Positions 33,166 to 45,465 of a stretch of DNA of 64,000 nucleotides are shown piece by piece. The notes below the pieces were generated by a model, which saw only the letters and a list, made by a program, of their open reading frames with translations, had not been told where the DNA came from and did not search any database. How positions within the stretch are numbered: the first letter of the stretch is position 1; every line of letters starts with the position of its first letter. A program made the position numbers and the translations under genes. The stretch comes from an uncultured Carboxylicivirga sp. Its GTDB lineage: Bacteria > Bacteroidota > Bacteroidia > Bacteroidales > Marinilabiliaceae. The stretch is from contig CANLLN010000005.1 of NCBI GenBank assembly GCA_947491945.1, positions 170,377-234,376 on the forward strand. The letters run 5' to 3'.

Positions 33166-34344
33166 CTACGGATACAAAAGATATTGCTTGCGTAATGTTG
33201 CGTAATCCTCCAGCTCATTGCTCCAGCTCGCTCGTATTTCTACTTCCGACCAGCCGGCTTCTATCTTTTTGAGCAAGGTATCATTGCCAGCCAACAGGTT
33301 AAACCAGCGCTCTCTGCTGATAAAGGAGTCACTAAAGTTTGATTTCTCGTAAAATGTCAATAAATAGCTCAATGTGAAGCGATGCGCTAAGGGCTCATTG
33401 CGCAAATCAACTCCATAACATAGCTTATCTTGTTGTGGTGGGTGCTTTGACATACCCTCAATGCTAACCGGGGTAAAAGTAAAGTCACCATAAGTTGAAT
33501 CGGGATAGCCAATCACCTGAAACGGCATGTAGGTGCCACGCCCCACACTTATCTCGGTAGCCTCAAAAAAGCAGAGTGAGGGATACAGACGAATTGAAAT
33601 ATCGTTGGGCAGGTTGGGCGATGGCTTCACGGGCAAGGAATAAGCCATCTCATGTCGATAATTATCCATCTTAACCACCTGCAAATCACACTGCACTGAA
33701 TCATTCAACCATCTCTCACCATTAATCATCTGAGCGAGCTCCCCTACCGTTAATCCATGAACGATGGGTATTGGATGCATGCCAACAAATGACTGAAATT
33801 CCAGATCTAAAACAGGACCGTCATAATAATCTCCATTAGGATTAGGACGATCCAACACCAGCATGGGGATGCTGTTTTCGGCACAAGCTTCCATCATATA
33901 ATGCATGGAGGAAATATAGGTGTAAAAACGGGCTCCCACATCCTGGATATCGAATATTACAACATCAACACCCTCCAGGTCTTGCTTATTGGGTTTCTTA
34001 TGTTTTCCATAAAGTGAGACAACGGGTAAGCCGGTTTTAACATCTTGCCCACTCTTAATATGCTCACCGGCATCCGCCTTTCCTCGGAAACCATGTTCCG
34101 GAGCATAGATTTTAGCAACATTTATACCACGCGTCAGTAAGGTATCGATTAAATGGGTTTGCCCAACTAAAGATGTATGATTAACAAGTAAACCCACTTG
34201 TTTGCCATTTAAAAGCGGCAAGTATTCTTCTAATCTCTCACAACCAAGACGTAGTTCATGCCCCTCTCGGTTCTTAGCCGGGGCCTGACACGAAGTAAAA
34301 ATTAAGCTGATAAGTAAAAATCGCAGTGCAAATTGGTAATACAT
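33166..34344 (-). CDS. namZ: NamZ-like exo-beta-N-acetylmuramidase (DUF1343), lipoprotein
   Basis: A 392-aa protein of the DUF1343 family, now known as exo-N-acetylmuramidases (NamZ, glycoside hydrolase family 171), which release MurNAc from peptidoglycan fragments. Family stretches: GKQVGLLVNHTS, YAPEHGFRGKADAGE, VVIFDIQDVGARFYTYISS, LDRPNPN and EATEISVGRGT. The N-terminus is a lipoprotein signal with lipobox FTSC (Cys19), so it is likely periplasmic and membrane-anchored. The ATG at 34344 is chosen because an upstream in-frame start would lie in a terminator. It likely works with the serine hydrolase in peptidoglycan recycling. Confidence 0.88.
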   Translation of the reverse strand: MYYQFALRFLLISLIFTSCQAPAKNREGHELRLGCERLEEYLPLLNGKQVGLLVNHTSLVGQTHLIDTLLTRGINVAKIYAPEHGFRGKADAGEHIKSGQDVKTGLPVVSLYGKHKKPNKQDLEGVDVVIFDIQDVGARFYTYISSMHYMMEACAENSIPMLVLDRPNPNGDYYDGPVLDLEFQSFVGMHPIPIVHGLTVGELAQMINGERWLNDSVQCDLQVVKMDNYRHEMAYSLPVKPSPNLPNDISIRLYPSLCFFEATEISVGRGTYMPFQVIGYPDSTYGDFTFTPVSIEGMSKHPPQQDKLCYGVDLRNEPLAHRFTLSYLLTFYEKSNFSDSFISRERWFNLLAGNDTLLKKIEAGWSEVEIRASWSNELEDYATLRKQYLLYP

Positions 34345-34366
34345 ATTACATTTTTTTTGTGAAAAT

Positions 34367-34395
34367 AAAAAAAAACGGAACATGATGCTCCGTTT
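34367..34395 (-). terminator. Terminator after the DUF3467 gene
   Basis: On the minus strand AAACGGA and TCCGTTT form a 7-bp stem with a 9-nt loop, followed by a long T-run. It ends only about 22 nt before the ATG of the NamZ-like gene. Confidence 0.85.
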
Positions 34396-34475
34396 CTTTC
34401 AAATTTTTACACTTCAATTCACGTGGCCTTGCGAATTAGTACGCATTTATTACGATGAAATGTTAAATACTTCAA

Positions 34476-34796
34476 TTATGCCTGGCCCGCGGGCCCGAAG
34501 TTCATGGGCATAACAGGACCCGACCCATTATTGTCAGTATTTTTGATGGGGCCATGCAACGATTCAAAGCGCGCAATATTATCTTTTAAGGCGTTCATCA
34601 GGCGCTTAGCATGCTCGGGAGTGATAATCACACGCGATTTCACTTGGGCTTTAGGAACACCCGGCATAATCCGCACAAAATCAAGGACAAACTCAGCCGG
34701 AGAATGTGTAATAATGGCTAAGTTAGAGTAGGTTCCTTGTGACACTTCTTCGTTTAATTCAATGTTCAGCTGATTTTGATTCTTCTTGTCTTCCAT
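34476..34796 (-). CDS. DUF3467 protein
   Basis: A 106-aa protein of the DUF3467 family. The core is TYSNLAIITHSPAEFVLDFV, then MPGVPKAQVKSRVIITPEHAKRLM (read as MPGVPKAQVKSRVI and TPEHAKRLMNAL). The C-terminus is Gly/Pro/Met-rich. It is commonly found directly after rpoC in Bacteroidota, as here, though a strong terminator lies between. Function unknown. Confidence 0.88.
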   Translation of the reverse strand: MEDKKNQNQLNIELNEEVSQGTYSNLAIITHSPAEFVLDFVRIMPGVPKAQVKSRVIITPEHAKRLMNALKDNIARFESLHGPIKNTDNNGSGPVMPMNFGPAGQA

Positions 34797-34924
34797 AGTA
34801 TAAATAGTTTGTTAGTTCATAGTCAGAAGGCAGTAGTTAAAACATTGCATATCCCTTTCAGAAAATTATAGAAGACAAGCTCTTAAAACACCGCTTTCCG
34901 TATTTCACACATGTTGAATTGTTT

Positions 34925-34955
34925 AAAAAAGGGGAAGACACAATTGTGCTTCCCC
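34925..34955 (-). terminator. Terminator of the rpoBC operon
   Basis: On the minus strand GGGGAAG, CACAA/TTGTG and CTTCCCC form a long GC-rich stem followed by six T, 24 nt after the rpoC stop. Confidence 0.9.
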
Positions 34956-34978
34956 CTCTTCTATCGTATTCAGTGTAT

Positions 34979-37900
34979 TTATTCTACTTCTTCGCTGGCA
35001 GCTTGCTTGCTAACCAGGTTATCGTACTCGGCTTTGGAGCCAACCACTACTTTGGTGAAGTTGCGTACACCGGTACCGGCAGGAATTAAGTGACCACAGA
35101 TCACATTTTCCTTCAGGCCTTCAAGCTTATCAACTTTACCCTGAATGGCTGCTTCATTAAGCACTTTTGTTGTTTCCTGGAAGGACGCTGCCGACATAAA
35201 GCTCTTGGTTTGCAGTGCGGCACGTGTGATTCCTTGCAGCACCTGACCCGATGTTGCAGGAATGGCTTCGCGCGCGGTAACCAGCTTAAGGTCACGACGT
35301 TTTAGCTGCGAGTTTTCATCGCGTAAACGACGTGCGGTGATAATCATACCTGCTTTCAATGTCGATGAATCACCGGCATCTTCCACAACTTTCTTACCCC
35401 AAATATTGTCGTTTTCTTCCATGAATTCAACCTTATCCACGATTTGTTTCTCTAGGAACTTAGTATCACCCGGATCCGCAATATCTACCTTACGCATCAT
35501 CTGACGTACGATGATCTCAAAGTGCTTATCGTTGATCTTCACACCCTGCAAGCGATATACATCTTGTACTTCGTTTACAATGTATTCCTGAACAGCGGTA
35601 GGCCCTTTAATACTCAAAATATCATTTGGCGTTGTTGCTCCGTCAGACAATGGGGTACCGGCCCGTACGTAGTCGTTCTCCTGAACCAGGATCTGCTTCG
35701 ATAGAGAAACCAGGTACTTCTTCACATCACCGGCTTTGGTAGTTACGATAATCTCGCGGTTACCCCGCTTGATCTTACCGAATGTTACCTCTCCATCCAC
35801 CTCAGAAACCACAGCAGGGTTACTTGGGTTACGAGCTTCGAACAACTCAGTTACACGCGGCAGACCCCCGGTAATATCGCCTGCTTTACCAACAGCACGC
35901 GGGATCTTAGCCAAAATCTGACCTTGCTCAACAGCATCACCTTCATCAACTGCCATGTGAGCTCCCACCGGTAAGTTGTAGTTTTTCAACACCTCACCAT
36001 CGGCACTTACCACACGTAAGCCAGCGTTCTTAGTCTTATCACGCGTTTCAGTTACTACCTTCTCGCGGAATCCGGTCTGCTCATCTGACTCTTCCTTATA
36101 GGTAACGCCATCGATCATATTTTCGAAAGCCACTTTACCCTTTTTCTCAGAAATAATCAGTGCGTTATATGGATCCCACTCACAAATCACATCATCCTTC
36201 TTGATCTCGGCACCGTTCTTAATGAACAGCTTCGCACCGTAAGGAATTGGGTGTGTTGTTAAGGATATATTTGTGTTTTTATCAACAATGCGTAATTCTG
36301 CCAGACGACCAATTACCACATCCACGTCTTCTCCTTCATCAGTTTTTGACGGAACGGTACGCAATTCATCGATCTCTACGATACCATCGTACTTGGCAAA
36401 GATTTTGTTCTCCGAAGTGATGTTACCAGCAGTACCCCCTACGTGGAAAGTACGAAGAGTAAGCTGTGTACCCGGCTCACCAATCGACTGAGCAGCAATA
36501 ACACCCACAGACTCACCCAACTGAACCATGCGTCCGGTAGCCAGGTTACGACCATAACACTTGGCACAAACACCTTTTTTGGACTCACAAGTCAGCACCG
36601 AGCGAATCTCAACACGCTCAATTGGCGAATCATTAACAATGCGGGCTTCTGTCTCACTGAATTCCTGACCTGACTTGATAATCAACTCGCCAGTATTGGG
36701 GTGGTAAATATCATGTACCGACACACGCCCCAGGATACGCTCGTACAAGGAAGCCACAATCTCTTCGTTGTTCTTGATATCTGTTGCCGTAAGTCCGCGC
36801 AAAGTACCACAGTCCTCTTCCAGAATGACAACATCCTGCGATACATCTACCAGACGACGTGTCAGGTAACCCGCATCCGCTGTTTTCAGGGCGGTATCCG
36901 CAAGACCCTTACGGGCACCGTGGGTAGAAATAAAGTACTCCAGTACCGACAGACCCTCTTTAAAGTTCGAGAGAATTGGGTTTTCAATAATCTGACCCCC
37001 TTCAGCACCCGCTTTTTGCGGCTTGGCCATCAGACCCCTCATACCTGATAACTGACGAATCTGCTCTTTCGAACCCCTCGCACCGGAATCAAGCATCATA
37101 TATACAGAGTTAAACCCTTGATTATCGGTACTAATCTGATTCATCAGTGTTTGAGTCAGACGGGCATTAACATGCGTCCAGATATCGATAATCTGATTGT
37201 AACGTTCGTTGTTGGTGATGAAACCCATATTATAGTTATTCATCACTTCAGCAGCCTCGTCATAACCTTCCTGAACCAGTGTTTCCTTCTCTTTCGGTAT
37301 GATCACATCACCTAAGTTAAAGGACAATCCACCTTCGAAGGCCATACGATAACCTAAGTTCTTAATTGCATCAAGGAAAGCTGCTGTCTTGGGTGTACCG
37401 CACACTTTGTGAACATCTCCAATAATGTCACGCAATGCTTTCTTAGTCAGTACACTATTAATATAACCAGCTTCGCGCGGCACAAACTCGTTAAAAAGGA
37501 TACGACCTACTGTGGTCTCAATCACTTTTTCTACGATTTCGCCCTGCTCATCTGTATCAAAAGTCTTCACCTTTACGATGGCATGCAAGTCGGCACGCTT
37601 CTCGTTATAAGCGATCTTTGTTTCCGCAGGTGAATAGAACATTAGCCCTTCACCCTTGGCTCCTTCACGGGCTTTGGTCATGTAGTACAGACCCAGCACC
37701 ATATCCTGCGATGGCACGGTAATCGGTGCACCGTTGGCAGGGTTCAATATATTTTGAGATGCCAGCATCAGCATCTGTGCTTCTAGTATAGCGGCATTGC
37801 CTAAAGGCAAGTGAACAGCCATCTGGTCACCATCGAAGTCGGCGTTAAACGCGGCACAGGCAAGCGGGTGTAACTGAATGGCTTTTCCCTCGATCAGTTT

Positions 37901-39253
37901 CGGCTGGAAAGCCTGAATACCTAAACGGTGAAGCGTAGGAGCACGGTTCAGCAGTACCGGGTGTCCTTTCAATACATTTTCAAGTATATCCCATACTACC
38001 GGATCCTTACGATCCACAATCTTCTTGGCTGATTTTACCGTTTTTACAACCCCCCGCTCAATAAGCTTACGGATTACAAAAGGCTTATACAGCTCTGCGG
38101 CCATATCCTTTGGCAGACCACACTCGTGCATGTTTAACTCAGGGCCCACAACAATTACCGAACGTGCTGAATAGTCAACACGCTTACCCAACAGGTTCTG
38201 ACGGAAACGTCCTTGCTTACCTTTCAAGCTATCGCTCAAAGATTTCAATGGACGGTTAGAATCTGTTTTAACGGCATTTGATTTACGTGAGTTATCAAAC
38301 AGTGAATCCACCGACTCCTGGAGCATACGCTTCTCGTTACGCAGGATTACTTCAGGTGCTTTGATCTCGATTAATCGCTTCAAACGGTTGTTACGAATAA
38401 TCACACGACGGTAAAGGTCGTTAAGATCAGAAGTGGCAAAACGGCCACCATCAAGCGGCACCAAAGGACGCAGTTCAGGCGGAATAACGGGTACCACCTT
38501 CACCACCATCCACTCAGGACGGTTAATTCCTTGTGAATCGCGGAAAGACTCCACTACGTTCAAACGCTTCAGCGCTTCATTCTTACGCTGCTGCGATGTT
38601 TCGGTGTTGGCCTTATGACGCAGATCATAAGATAAAGAATCCAAATCAAGGCGCCCCAGCAACATATGCAAGGCCTCGGCACCCATTTTGGCGATGAACT
38701 TATTGGGATCATCATCATCGAGGTGCTGGTTTTCTTTAGGAAGCGTCTCCAGAATATCCAGGTACTCTTCTTCAGTTAAGAAATCCATTTTGTTGATACC
38801 ATCCTCGGCTTTCACACCCGCATTAATTACAACATAACGCTCATAATAAATGATGGTATCAAGTTTTTTTGTTGGCAAACCTAATAGGTAACCAATTTTG
38901 TTGGGCAACGATTTAAAATACCAAATATGGGCTACGGGCACCACCAATGATATATGACCCATACGCTCGCGACGTACCTTCTTCTCTGTTACTTCAACAC
39001 CACAACGGTCGCAAACGATACCGCGGTAACGGATACGCTTATATTTACCACAATGACACTCATAATCCTTTACAGGACCGAAAATACGCTCACAGAATAA
39101 TCCGTCGCGCTCGGGTTTGTATGTGCGGTAATTTATTGTTTCGGGCTTCAAAACCTCACCACTCGACATCTCCAGAATCTCTTCAGGAGAAGCTAAGCCA
39201 ATAGTGATTTTATTGAAGCTGCTTTTTTGTTTCTGATCTCTTCTAAATGCCAT
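34979..39253 (-). CDS. rpoC: DNA-directed RNA polymerase subunit beta'
   Basis: A 1424-aa RNA polymerase beta' subunit. The N-terminal zinc-binding [20 protein letters not shown], the catalytic [12 protein letters not shown] (three Asp for Mg2+), the second zinc site ([13 protein letters not shown]) and the trigger-loop region near [13 protein letters not shown] are present. Length is normal for Bacteroidota. It follows rpoB after 81 nt and ends the operon. Confidence 0.98.
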   Translation of the reverse strand: MAFRRDQKQKSSFNKITIGLASPEEILEMSSGEVLKPETINYRTYKPERDGLFCERIFGPVKDYECHCGKYKRIRYRGIVCDRCGVEVTEKKVRRERMGHISLVVPVAHIWYFKSLPNKIGYLLGLPTKKLDTIIYYERYVVINAGVKAEDGINKMDFLTEEEYLDILETLPKENQHLDDDDPNKFIAKMGAEALHMLLGRLDLDSLSYDLRHKANTETSQQRKNEALKRLNVVESFRDSQGINRPEWMVVKVVPVIPPELRPLVPLDGGRFATSDLNDLYRRVIIRNNRLKRLIEIKAPEVILRNEKRMLQESVDSLFDNSRKSNAVKTDSNRPLKSLSDSLKGKQGRFRQNLLGKRVDYSARSVIVVGPELNMHECGLPKDMAAELYKPFVIRKLIERGVVKTVKSAKKIVDRKDPVVWDILENVLKGHPVLLNRAPTLHRLGIQAFQPKLIEGKAIQLHPLACAAFNADFDGDQMAVHLPLGNAAILEAQMLMLASQNILNPANGAPITVPSQDMVLGLYYMTKAREGAKGEGLMFYSPAETKIAYNEKRADLHAIVKVKTFDTDEQGEIVEKVIETTVGRILFNEFVPREAGYINSVLTKKALRDIIGDVHKVCGTPKTAAFLDAIKNLGYRMAFEGGLSFNLGDVIIPKEKETLVQEGYDEAAEVMNNYNMGFITNNERYNQIIDIWTHVNARLTQTLMNQISTDNQGFNSVYMMLDSGARGSKEQIRQLSGMRGLMAKPQKAGAEGGQIIENPILSNFKEGLSVLEYFISTHGARKGLADTALKTADAGYLTRRLVDVSQDVVILEEDCGTLRGLTATDIKNNEEIVASLYERILGRVSVHDIYHPNTGELIIKSGQEFSETEARIVNDSPIERVEIRSVLTCESKKGVCAKCYGRNLATGRMVQLGESVGVIAAQSIGEPGTQLTLRTFHVGGTAGNITSENKIFAKYDGIVEIDELRTVPSKTDEGEDVDVVIGRLAELRIVDKNTNISLTTHPIPYGAKLFIKNGAEIKKDDVICEWDPYNALIISEKKGKVAFENMIDGVTYKEESDEQTGFREKVVTETRDKTKNAGLRVVSADGEVLKNYNLPVGAHMAVDEGDAVEQGQILAKIPRAVGKAGDITGGLPRVTELFEARNPSNPAVVSEVDGEVTFGKIKRGNREIIVTTKAGDVKKYLVSLSKQILVQENDYVRAGTPLSDGATTPNDILSIKGPTAVQEYIVNEVQDVYRLQGVKINDKHFEIIVRQMMRKVDIADPGDTKFLEKQIVDKVEFMEENDNIWGKKVVEDAGDSSTLKAGMIITARRLRDENSQLKRRDLKLVTAREAIPATSGQVLQGITRAALQTKSFMSAASFQETTKVLNEAAIQGKVDKLEGLKENVICGHLIPAGTGVRNFTKVVVGSKAEYDNLVSKQAASEEVE

Positions 39254-39334
39254 ATAGCGTAGAGTATTATTGTAAATTATATAATATGGTTATCAAGCGG
39301 ATACCCCAGGGGGTAATCCGCTTCGATCAGACTA

Positions 39335-42300
39335 TTAATCAAGGTTCACACTTAGTCCAAGACCTCTCATCTCGTGAAGCAGCACGTTCAGCGACTCGGG
39401 AATACCCGGCTGTGGCAGTCCGTCACCCTTCACAATTGACTCATACGCCTTGGCTCTACCGATCACGTCATCCGACTTCACCGTCAGGATCTCCTGCAGG
39501 ATATTAGCGGCACCAAAGGCCTCTAATGCCCATACCTCCATCTCACCAAAACGCTGACCACCAAACTGAGCTTTACCACCCAAGGGCTGCTGCGTAATTA
39601 ATGAGTAAGGACCAATGGAACGGGCGTGCATCTTATCTTCCACCATGTGACCCAGCTTCAACATGTAGATTACACCCACAGTTGCAGGCTGGTGGAAACG
39701 CTCACCGGTACCGCCGTCGTACAAATAAGTACGTCCGTAACGTGGTATGCCGGCATCGTCGGTCCATTTGTTCATGTCATCCATGGTAGCACCGTCGAAA
39801 ATTGGCGTTGCAAACTTAACACCAAGCTTCAAACCAGCCCATCCCAATACGGTTTCGTAAATCTGTCCCAAGTTCATACGCGATGGTACACCCAGTGGGT
39901 TCAAACAGATATCAACCGGTGTTCCGTCTTCAAGGAAAGGCATATCTTCCTGACGCACAATACGCGACACAATACCCTTGTTACCGTGACGCCCTGCCAT
40001 CTTATCACCTACGGTAATCTTCCGTTTCTTGGCAATATATACTTTGGCAAGCTGTACGATACCAGCAGGAAGCTCATCACCAATCGTAACATTGTACTTC
40101 TGGCGTTTTTCTTTGGCTTCCAACTCCTTGTACTTCATCCGGTAGTTGTGAATTACCCTTGCGATAAGCTCATTCTTATCTTTATCGGTAGTCCACTTAT
40201 TCGGATTTACATTTATATAATCAATCTCGTTCAGAATTTTCTGAGTAAACTTGGTTCCTTTAGAAACCACGTCAACCTCATAATAATCCTTCACACCCTG
40301 AGAAGTTTTACCATTCACCTGGCTGAAGAGCTTGTCAACCAAACGGCCTTTCAACTCCTCTGTAGCCCTGATGAAATCCTCATCGATCTTGGCGATCTGA
40401 CTCTTCTCAGAAGTACGAGACTTACGATCTTTAACAATACGCGAGAACAGCTTCTTGTCGATTACCACACCCTTTAATGAAGGTGAGGCTTTCAGCGAAG
40501 CATCTTTTACATCACCCGCCTTTTCACCAAAAATGGCACGCAGTAATTTCTCTTCCGGCGTAGGATCACTCTCGCCTTTGGGTGTAATCTTACCAATAAG
40601 GATATCACCCGGTGTTACGTGGGCGCCAATACGAATCAAACCATTTTCATCAAGATCCTTGGTCGCTTCCTCACTCACATTAGGTATATCAGAAGTTAAC
40701 TCTTCCATACCCCGCTTGGTGTCGCGTACTTCCAACGAATACTCATCAATGTGTACCGAAGTAAATACATCGTCGCGTACCACTTTCTCAGAAATTACGA
40801 TGGCGTCCTCAAAGTTATAACCTTTCCAGGGCATGAATGCCACCTTCAGGTTACGACCCAGCCCAAGCTCACCTTTCTCGGTGGAATAACCCTCAGTCAT
40901 AATCATACCCTTAGTAACACGCTGTCCTTTGGTCACCAAAGGCTTAATGTCGATACAGGTATTCTGGTTCGTTTTCTGATATTTGACAATTGGATAACGC
41001 TTTGTCTCGCCATCAAAGCTCACGAAACGCTCATCGTCAGTATAATCGTAACGGATTACAATCTCATCAGCATCCACGTATTCCACCACACCGTCGCCTT
41101 CAGCAACAATATGCGTACGAGAATCCTCAATCAGCTTACCTTCCAATCCGGTACCCACAATCGGCGATTCAGGACGTAACAAAGGTACGGCCTGACGCAT
41201 CATGTTCGATCCCATCAGTGCACGGTTAGCATCATCGTGCTCAAGGAAAGGAATTAATGAAGCGGCAACCGAAGCAATCTGGTTAGGTGCCACATCCATC
41301 ATGTGTACCTCGCCGGGCTCTACTACGGGGAAATCACCCTCTTCACGTGCTTTCACACGATCATTTACGAACTTACCTTCGGCATCGAGCGGCGCGTTGG
41401 CCTGGGCAATTATCTTCGACTCCTCTTCCTCAGCGGTCAGATATGATACGCCTTCATTAGACAATTCAACCTGTCCCTCAGTCACCTTACGGTAAGGCGT
41501 TTCGATAAATCCTAGATCATTAATTTTTGCATATACACACAGCGAAGAAATCAAACCAATGTTTGGACCTTCCGGTGTTTCAATCGGACACAAACGACCA
41601 TAGTGCGTATAGTGAACGTCACGCACCTCAAAACCGGCACGCTCACGCGACAGACCACCCGGTCCGAGTGCCGACATACGACGCTTGTGCGTAATCTCAG
41701 CCAATGGGTTGGTTTGATCCATGAACTGAGAAAGGGCGTTAGTTCCAAAGAAACTATTAATAACCGACGACAAGGTCTTGCTATTAATCAGATCGATGGG
41801 TGTAAACACCTCATTGTCGCGTACATTCATTCGCTCGCGAATGGTACGGGCCATACGGGCTAAACCTACGCCAAACTGATTGGCCATTTGTTCACCTACG
41901 GTTCTTACACGACGGTTACTTAAGTGGTCAATATCATCAACATCGGTCTTAGAATTAATCAACTGGATCAAATGCTTGATGATGGCGATAATATCTTCGC
42001 GCGTCAGCACTTTATTTTCCCAGTCGGTACTTAGGTTCAATTTTTTATTCAGTCGGTAGCGACCTACTTCTCCAAGATCATATCGTTTATCGGAGAAGAA
42101 AAGCTTATCGATCACGTCGCGCGCTGTTGCCTCATCAGGTGGCTCAGCATTCCGCAATTGTCGATAGATGTGAACTACGGCTTCTTTTTCGGAGTTACAA
42201 GGGTCCTTCTGTAACGTATTATAAATAATGGCGAAATCAGAAAGGTTTTGGTTCTCTTTGTGAAGAAGAATTGTTTTTGCTCCGGAGTCAATAATTTCCT

Positions 42301-43144
42301 CAACATGTTCATCGGTGATTACGGTCTCACGATCGATAATAACTTCGTTACGCTCGATCGACACCACTTCACCTGTATCCTCATCCACGAAATCCTCAAT
42401 CCAGCTCTTTAGAACACGAGCAGCCAGCTTACGGCCAACTACTTTTTTAAGGCTTGCTTTATTAACTTTAATTTCGTCGGCCAAATCAAAAATGGCCAAA
42501 ATATCTTTGTCGCCTTCGTAACCAATGGCTCTCAACAATGTTGTCACAGGTAATTTTTTCTTCCTGTCGATGTAAGCATACATCACACTGTTGATATCGG
42601 TAGCAAATTCAATCCATGACCCTTTGAAAGGGATGATACGTGCAGAGTATAATTTTGTACCGTTGGCGTGTACACTTTGCCCAAAGAATACCCCGGGCGA
42701 ACGGTGTAACTGGCTTACCACAACGCGCTCAGCGCCATTAATGATAAAACTACCCTTATCGGTCATGTAAGGAATAGTGCCCAGATATACGTCTTGTACT
42801 ACGGTATCGAAGTCCTCATGTTCAGGATCGGTACAATATAACTTTAACTTGGCTTTTAGAGGCACGCTATAGGTTAAACCTCTTTCTATGCACTCTGGAA
42901 TGGTGTAACGGGCAGGATCGATCGAGAAGTCAAGAAACTCAAGTACAAAATTGTTTCTTGTATCCGTGATGGGAAAATTCTCGTTGAAAACCTGATACAG
43001 CCCCTCCAATGTCCGCTCTTCAGGGGTTGTACCCATCTGAAAAAATTCGCGGAAAGATTTTAATTGAACCTCCAGTAAATCAGGGTAATTCAACCTATTC
43101 TGGATGGTAGCAAAACTAATCCTTTCTGTAGTATTTGGAGTCAT
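39335..43144 (-). CDS. rpoB: DNA-directed RNA polymerase subunit beta
   Basis: A 1269-aa beta subunit. The rifampicin-pocket region ([25 protein letters not shown] without obvious resistance changes; [10 protein letters not shown] and THKRR are wild type), the region [12 protein letters not shown], the lysine-rich [10 protein letters not shown] and the C-terminal [19 protein letters not shown] are all present. It lies downstream of rplL, separated by a hairpin/T-run attenuator, and is followed by rpoC. Confidence 0.98.
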   Translation of the reverse strand: MTPNTTERISFATIQNRLNYPDLLEVQLKSFREFFQMGTTPEERTLEGLYQVFNENFPITDTRNNFVLEFLDFSIDPARYTIPECIERGLTYSVPLKAKLKLYCTDPEHEDFDTVVQDVYLGTIPYMTDKGSFIINGAERVVVSQLHRSPGVFFGQSVHANGTKLYSARIIPFKGSWIEFATDINSVMYAYIDRKKKLPVTTLLRAIGYEGDKDILAIFDLADEIKVNKASLKKVVGRKLAARVLKSWIEDFVDEDTGEVVSIERNEVIIDRETVITDEHVEEIIDSGAKTILLHKENQNLSDFAIIYNTLQKDPCNSEKEAVVHIYRQLRNAEPPDEATARDVIDKLFFSDKRYDLGEVGRYRLNKKLNLSTDWENKVLTREDIIAIIKHLIQLINSKTDVDDIDHLSNRRVRTVGEQMANQFGVGLARMARTIRERMNVRDNEVFTPIDLINSKTLSSVINSFFGTNALSQFMDQTNPLAEITHKRRMSALGPGGLSRERAGFEVRDVHYTHYGRLCPIETPEGPNIGLISSLCVYAKINDLGFIETPYRKVTEGQVELSNEGVSYLTAEEEESKIIAQANAPLDAEGKFVNDRVKAREEGDFPVVEPGEVHMMDVAPNQIASVAASLIPFLEHDDANRALMGSNMMRQAVPLLRPESPIVGTGLEGKLIEDSRTHIVAEGDGVVEYVDADEIVIRYDYTDDERFVSFDGETKRYPIVKYQKTNQNTCIDIKPLVTKGQRVTKGMIMTEGYSTEKGELGLGRNLKVAFMPWKGYNFEDAIVISEKVVRDDVFTSVHIDEYSLEVRDTKRGMEELTSDIPNVSEEATKDLDENGLIRIGAHVTPGDILIGKITPKGESDPTPEEKLLRAIFGEKAGDVKDASLKASPSLKGVVIDKKLFSRIVKDRKSRTSEKSQIAKIDEDFIRATEELKGRLVDKLFSQVNGKTSQGVKDYYEVDVVSKGTKFTQKILNEIDYINVNPNKWTTDKDKNELIARVIHNYRMKYKELEAKEKRQKYNVTIGDELPAGIVQLAKVYIAKKRKITVGDKMAGRHGNKGIVSRIVRQEDMPFLEDGTPVDICLNPLGVPSRMNLGQIYETVLGWAGLKLGVKFATPIFDGATMDDMNKWTDDAGIPRYGRTYLYDGGTGERFHQPATVGVIYMLKLGHMVEDKMHARSIGPYSLITQQPLGGKAQFGGQRFGEMEVWALEAFGAANILQEILTVKSDDVIGRAKAYESIVKGDGLPQPGIPESLNVLLHEMRGLGLSVNLD

Positions 43145-43182
43145 CTATCAACTTATTTATTGAACCTAAAATATAAAAGCAC

Positions 43183-43222
43183 AAAAAGGTTTAGGAGCCC
43201 CGTTGTGTGGGGTTCCTAAACC
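43183..43222 (-). terminator. Attenuator between rplL and rpoB
   Basis: On the minus strand GGTTTAGGAACCCC and GGGGCTCCTAAACC pair over 14 positions (one G-T) around a 7-nt loop, followed by TTTTT. This has the form of a terminator inside an operon, as is known between rplL and rpoB in Escherichia coli, where it lets most transcripts stop after rplL. Confidence 0.88.
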
Positions 43223-43246
43223 GGAAATCCTTATATAGGACTAAAA

Positions 43247-43621
43247 TTACTTAAGTTCAACTTCTGCTCCCGCTTCTTCTAATTGAGATTTTAATGCTTC
43301 AGCCTCTTCCTTAGTAACTTTCTCCTTCAATGCAGTTGGAGCTTTGTCAACTAATTCCTTAGCTTCTTTCAGACCAACGCCAGTCATTTCTTTTACTAAC
43401 TTAACGATAGCTAATTTAGAACCACCAGCAGCGTTTAAGATTACGTCAAACTCAGTTTGTTCAGCAGCAGCAGCTTCGCCACCAGCAGCAGGACCAGCAA
43501 CAGCTACAGCAGCAGCAGCAGGTTCGATACCGTACTCTTCTTTTAATACTTCAGCAAGTTCGTTAACTTCTTTAACAGTTAAATTTACTAACTCTTCTGC
43601 AAGCTTTTTGATATCAGCCAT
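43247..43621 (-). CDS. rplL: 50S ribosomal protein L7/L12
   Basis: A 124-aa stalk protein. N-terminal dimerisation domain ([18 protein letters not shown]), Ala/Gly hinge ([18 protein letters not shown]) and the C-terminal domain ending in KEAEALK-type helices ([19 protein letters not shown]) are typical. It follows rplJ after 33 nt and, per other bacteria, would be the most highly expressed gene of the cluster, consistent with the attenuator after it. Confidence 0.98.
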   Translation of the reverse strand: MADIKKLAEELVNLTVKEVNELAEVLKEEYGIEPAAAAVAVAGPAAGGEAAAAEQTEFDVILNAAGGSKLAIVKLVKEMTGVGLKEAKELVDKAPTALKEKVTKEEAEALKSQLEEAGAEVELK

Positions 43622-43654
43622 TTTTCTATTTATTAAATATTGTTTGTACTTTTT

Positions 43655-44173
43655 TTATTCTTTTTCTGCTAAGGTTTGTAATAAACCATGTATTGTTGAA
43701 CCTCCTGATTGAAGCGCAGAAACAACATTCTTCATTGGAGATTGTAGTAATCCGATAACATCGCCAAGTAACTCATCCTTCGACTTGATATTGCAAAGCG
43801 TTTCAAGTTGATCAGCACCTACATACAATGATTCCTCAACGTAAGCACCTTTCAGTGTTGGCTTGTCATTCTTTTTTGAGAATTCCTTGATTAATCTTGC
43901 AGGAACGTTACCGGTGTTTGAAAACATTACGGCTGTTGTTCCTTTCAAAACAGGATACATCTCATCATAGTCGCCTTCCAGCTGCTCCAGAGCCTTTTTG
44001 AGAATGGTATTTTTTACCATTAACATTTTAACTTCCTGGTTGTAGCAGGCACGACGCAGATTACTGCTCGCTTCTGAATTTAAACCGCCGGCTTCTGTTA
44101 CATAGAAGTGGCTGTACTCATTCAGATTTGTCAACAGTTCGTTGACCAGTGTACTTTTATCTTCTTTTCTCAT
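43655..44173 (-). CDS. rplJ: 50S ribosomal protein L10
   Basis: A 172-aa L10 protein (stalk base). Typical parts are the N-terminal ~120-residue globular domain (RRACYNQEVKMLMVKNTIL, LKGTTAVMFS) and a helical C-terminus (SPMKNVVSALQSGGSTIHGLLQ) that binds L7/L12 dimers. It is placed between rplA and rplL. Confidence 0.97.
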   Translation of the reverse strand: MRKEDKSTLVNELLTNLNEYSHFYVTEAGGLNSEASSNLRRACYNQEVKMLMVKNTILKKALEQLEGDYDEMYPVLKGTTAVMFSNTGNVPARLIKEFSKKNDKPTLKGAYVEESLYVGADQLETLCNIKSKDELLGDVIGLLQSPMKNVVSALQSGGSTIHGLLQTLAEKE

Positions 44174-44201
44174 GATTCCTTCGTCTTTTAAAGATTAAAA
44201 A

Positions 44202-44897
44202 TTAAGCATCAACCGATTTAGGTTCAATGCGAATACCAGGACTCATAGTACTAGAAAGACTAACACTCTTTACGTAAGTTCCTTTAGCAGCAGAAGGTTT
44301 CAACTTCATAATTGTGCTCATAAATTCCTTTACGTTGTCAACGATCTTATCTTCGGTAAACGACACTTTACCGATTGAGGTATGAACAATACCGTAGCGA
44401 TCCACTTTAAAGTCGATCTTACCCGCTTTCACTTCGTTTACAGCTTTAGCGATGTCCATGGTAACCGTACCACTCTTAGGGTTTGGCATCAGGCCGCGAG
44501 GACCTAAGATACGCCCTAAAGCACCTACTTTAGCCATAACGCTAGGCATTGTTATGATCACGTCCACATCGGTCCATCCACCTTTGATTTTCTCAATGTA
44601 TTCGTCTAATCCAACGTGATCGGCACCTGCAGCTTTTGCCTCTTCTTCCTTGTCAGGAGTACACATTACAAGAACGCGTGTTTCCTTACCAGTTCCGTGG
44701 GGCAACGTTACTACACCTCTTACCATTTGATTGGCCTTACGAGGATCAACTCCCAGGCGCACATCAACATCCACAGAGGCATCAAATTTGGTAGTGGTAA
44801 TTTCCTTTACCAATTTTGCTGCTTCCTCAATGGTGTATTGCTTTGAGGTGTCGATTTTTTCTAACGCTAACTTTTTATTTTTTGTTAGTTTTGTCAT
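44202..44897 (-). CDS. rplA: 50S ribosomal protein L1
   Basis: A 231-aa L1 protein. The signature [15 protein letters not shown] and the strand [20 protein letters not shown] ([14 protein letters not shown]) are clear. It follows rplK after 19 nt. In other bacteria L1 represses its own operon by binding near rplK; no such site could be confirmed here. Confidence 0.98.
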   Translation of the reverse strand: MTKLTKNKKLALEKIDTSKQYTIEEAAKLVKEITTTKFDASVDVDVRLGVDPRKANQMVRGVVTLPHGTGKETRVLVMCTPDKEEEAKAAGADHVGLDEYIEKIKGGWTDVDVIITMPSVMAKVGALGRILGPRGLMPNPKSGTVTMDIAKAVNEVKAGKIDFKVDRYGIVHTSIGKVSFTEDKIVDNVKEFMSTIMKLKPSAAKGTYVKSVSLSSTMSPGIRIEPKSVDA

Positions 44898-44916
44898 TTT
44901 CGCAAAAAGGTCTTAA

Positions 44917-45360
44917 TTAGTTACTACCAGGGAATTCACCACTGACGGTTACTCCCATACTCCGGGCGGTACCGGCGATCATCCTCATTGCAGATTCTAC
45001 AGTAAAACAATTCAAGTCAGCCATCTTATCTTCAGCAATCGCTCTTACCTGTTCCCAGGTAACGGAACCCACTTTCTTGCGGTTTGGCTCTGCTGAACCT
45101 CCCTTAAGCTTAGCTGCTTCCATTAATTGAACGGCTGCTGGTGGTGTTTTAATAACGAAGTCGAAAGACTTGTCTTTGTACACCGAGATAACCACAGGTA
45201 GTACCTTACCGGCTTTTTCCTGTGTTCTGCCATTGAATTGCTTACAGAATTCCATAATGTTCACCCCTTTGGCACCTAATGCGGGTCCTACCGGAGGTGA
45301 AGGATTTGCTGCACCACCTTTAATCTGAAGTTTGATAAAGGTTTCTACTTCTTTAGCCAT
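44917..45360 (-). CDS. rplK: 50S ribosomal protein L11
   Basis: A 147-aa L11 protein. The N-terminal [20 protein letters not shown] and the C-terminal RNA-binding part with [13 protein letters not shown] are typical. It lies 105 nt downstream of nusG in the secE-nusG-rplKAJL-rpoBC cluster. Confidence 0.98.
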   Translation of the reverse strand: MAKEVETFIKLQIKGGAANPSPPVGPALGAKGVNIMEFCKQFNGRTQEKAGKVLPVVISVYKDKSFDFVIKTPPAAVQLMEAAKLKGGSAEPNRKKVGSVTWEQVRAIAEDKMADLNCFTVESAMRMIAGTARSMGVTVSGEFPGSN

Positions 45361-45465
45361 TGTAGCAATTCGTATTTATTAATAAATATAGTTTAGCAGA
45401 AAAAAGTTTTATTACTTGTAAATGCAAACCCGAGGGTTCACACGGAAGCGATTCTTACTAAGTAA

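Noticed and set aside
39626..40477. Open frame of 283 codons on the plus strand
   Set aside because: It lies wholly antisense to rpoB, whose frame holds all known motifs; composition is that of a shadow frame.
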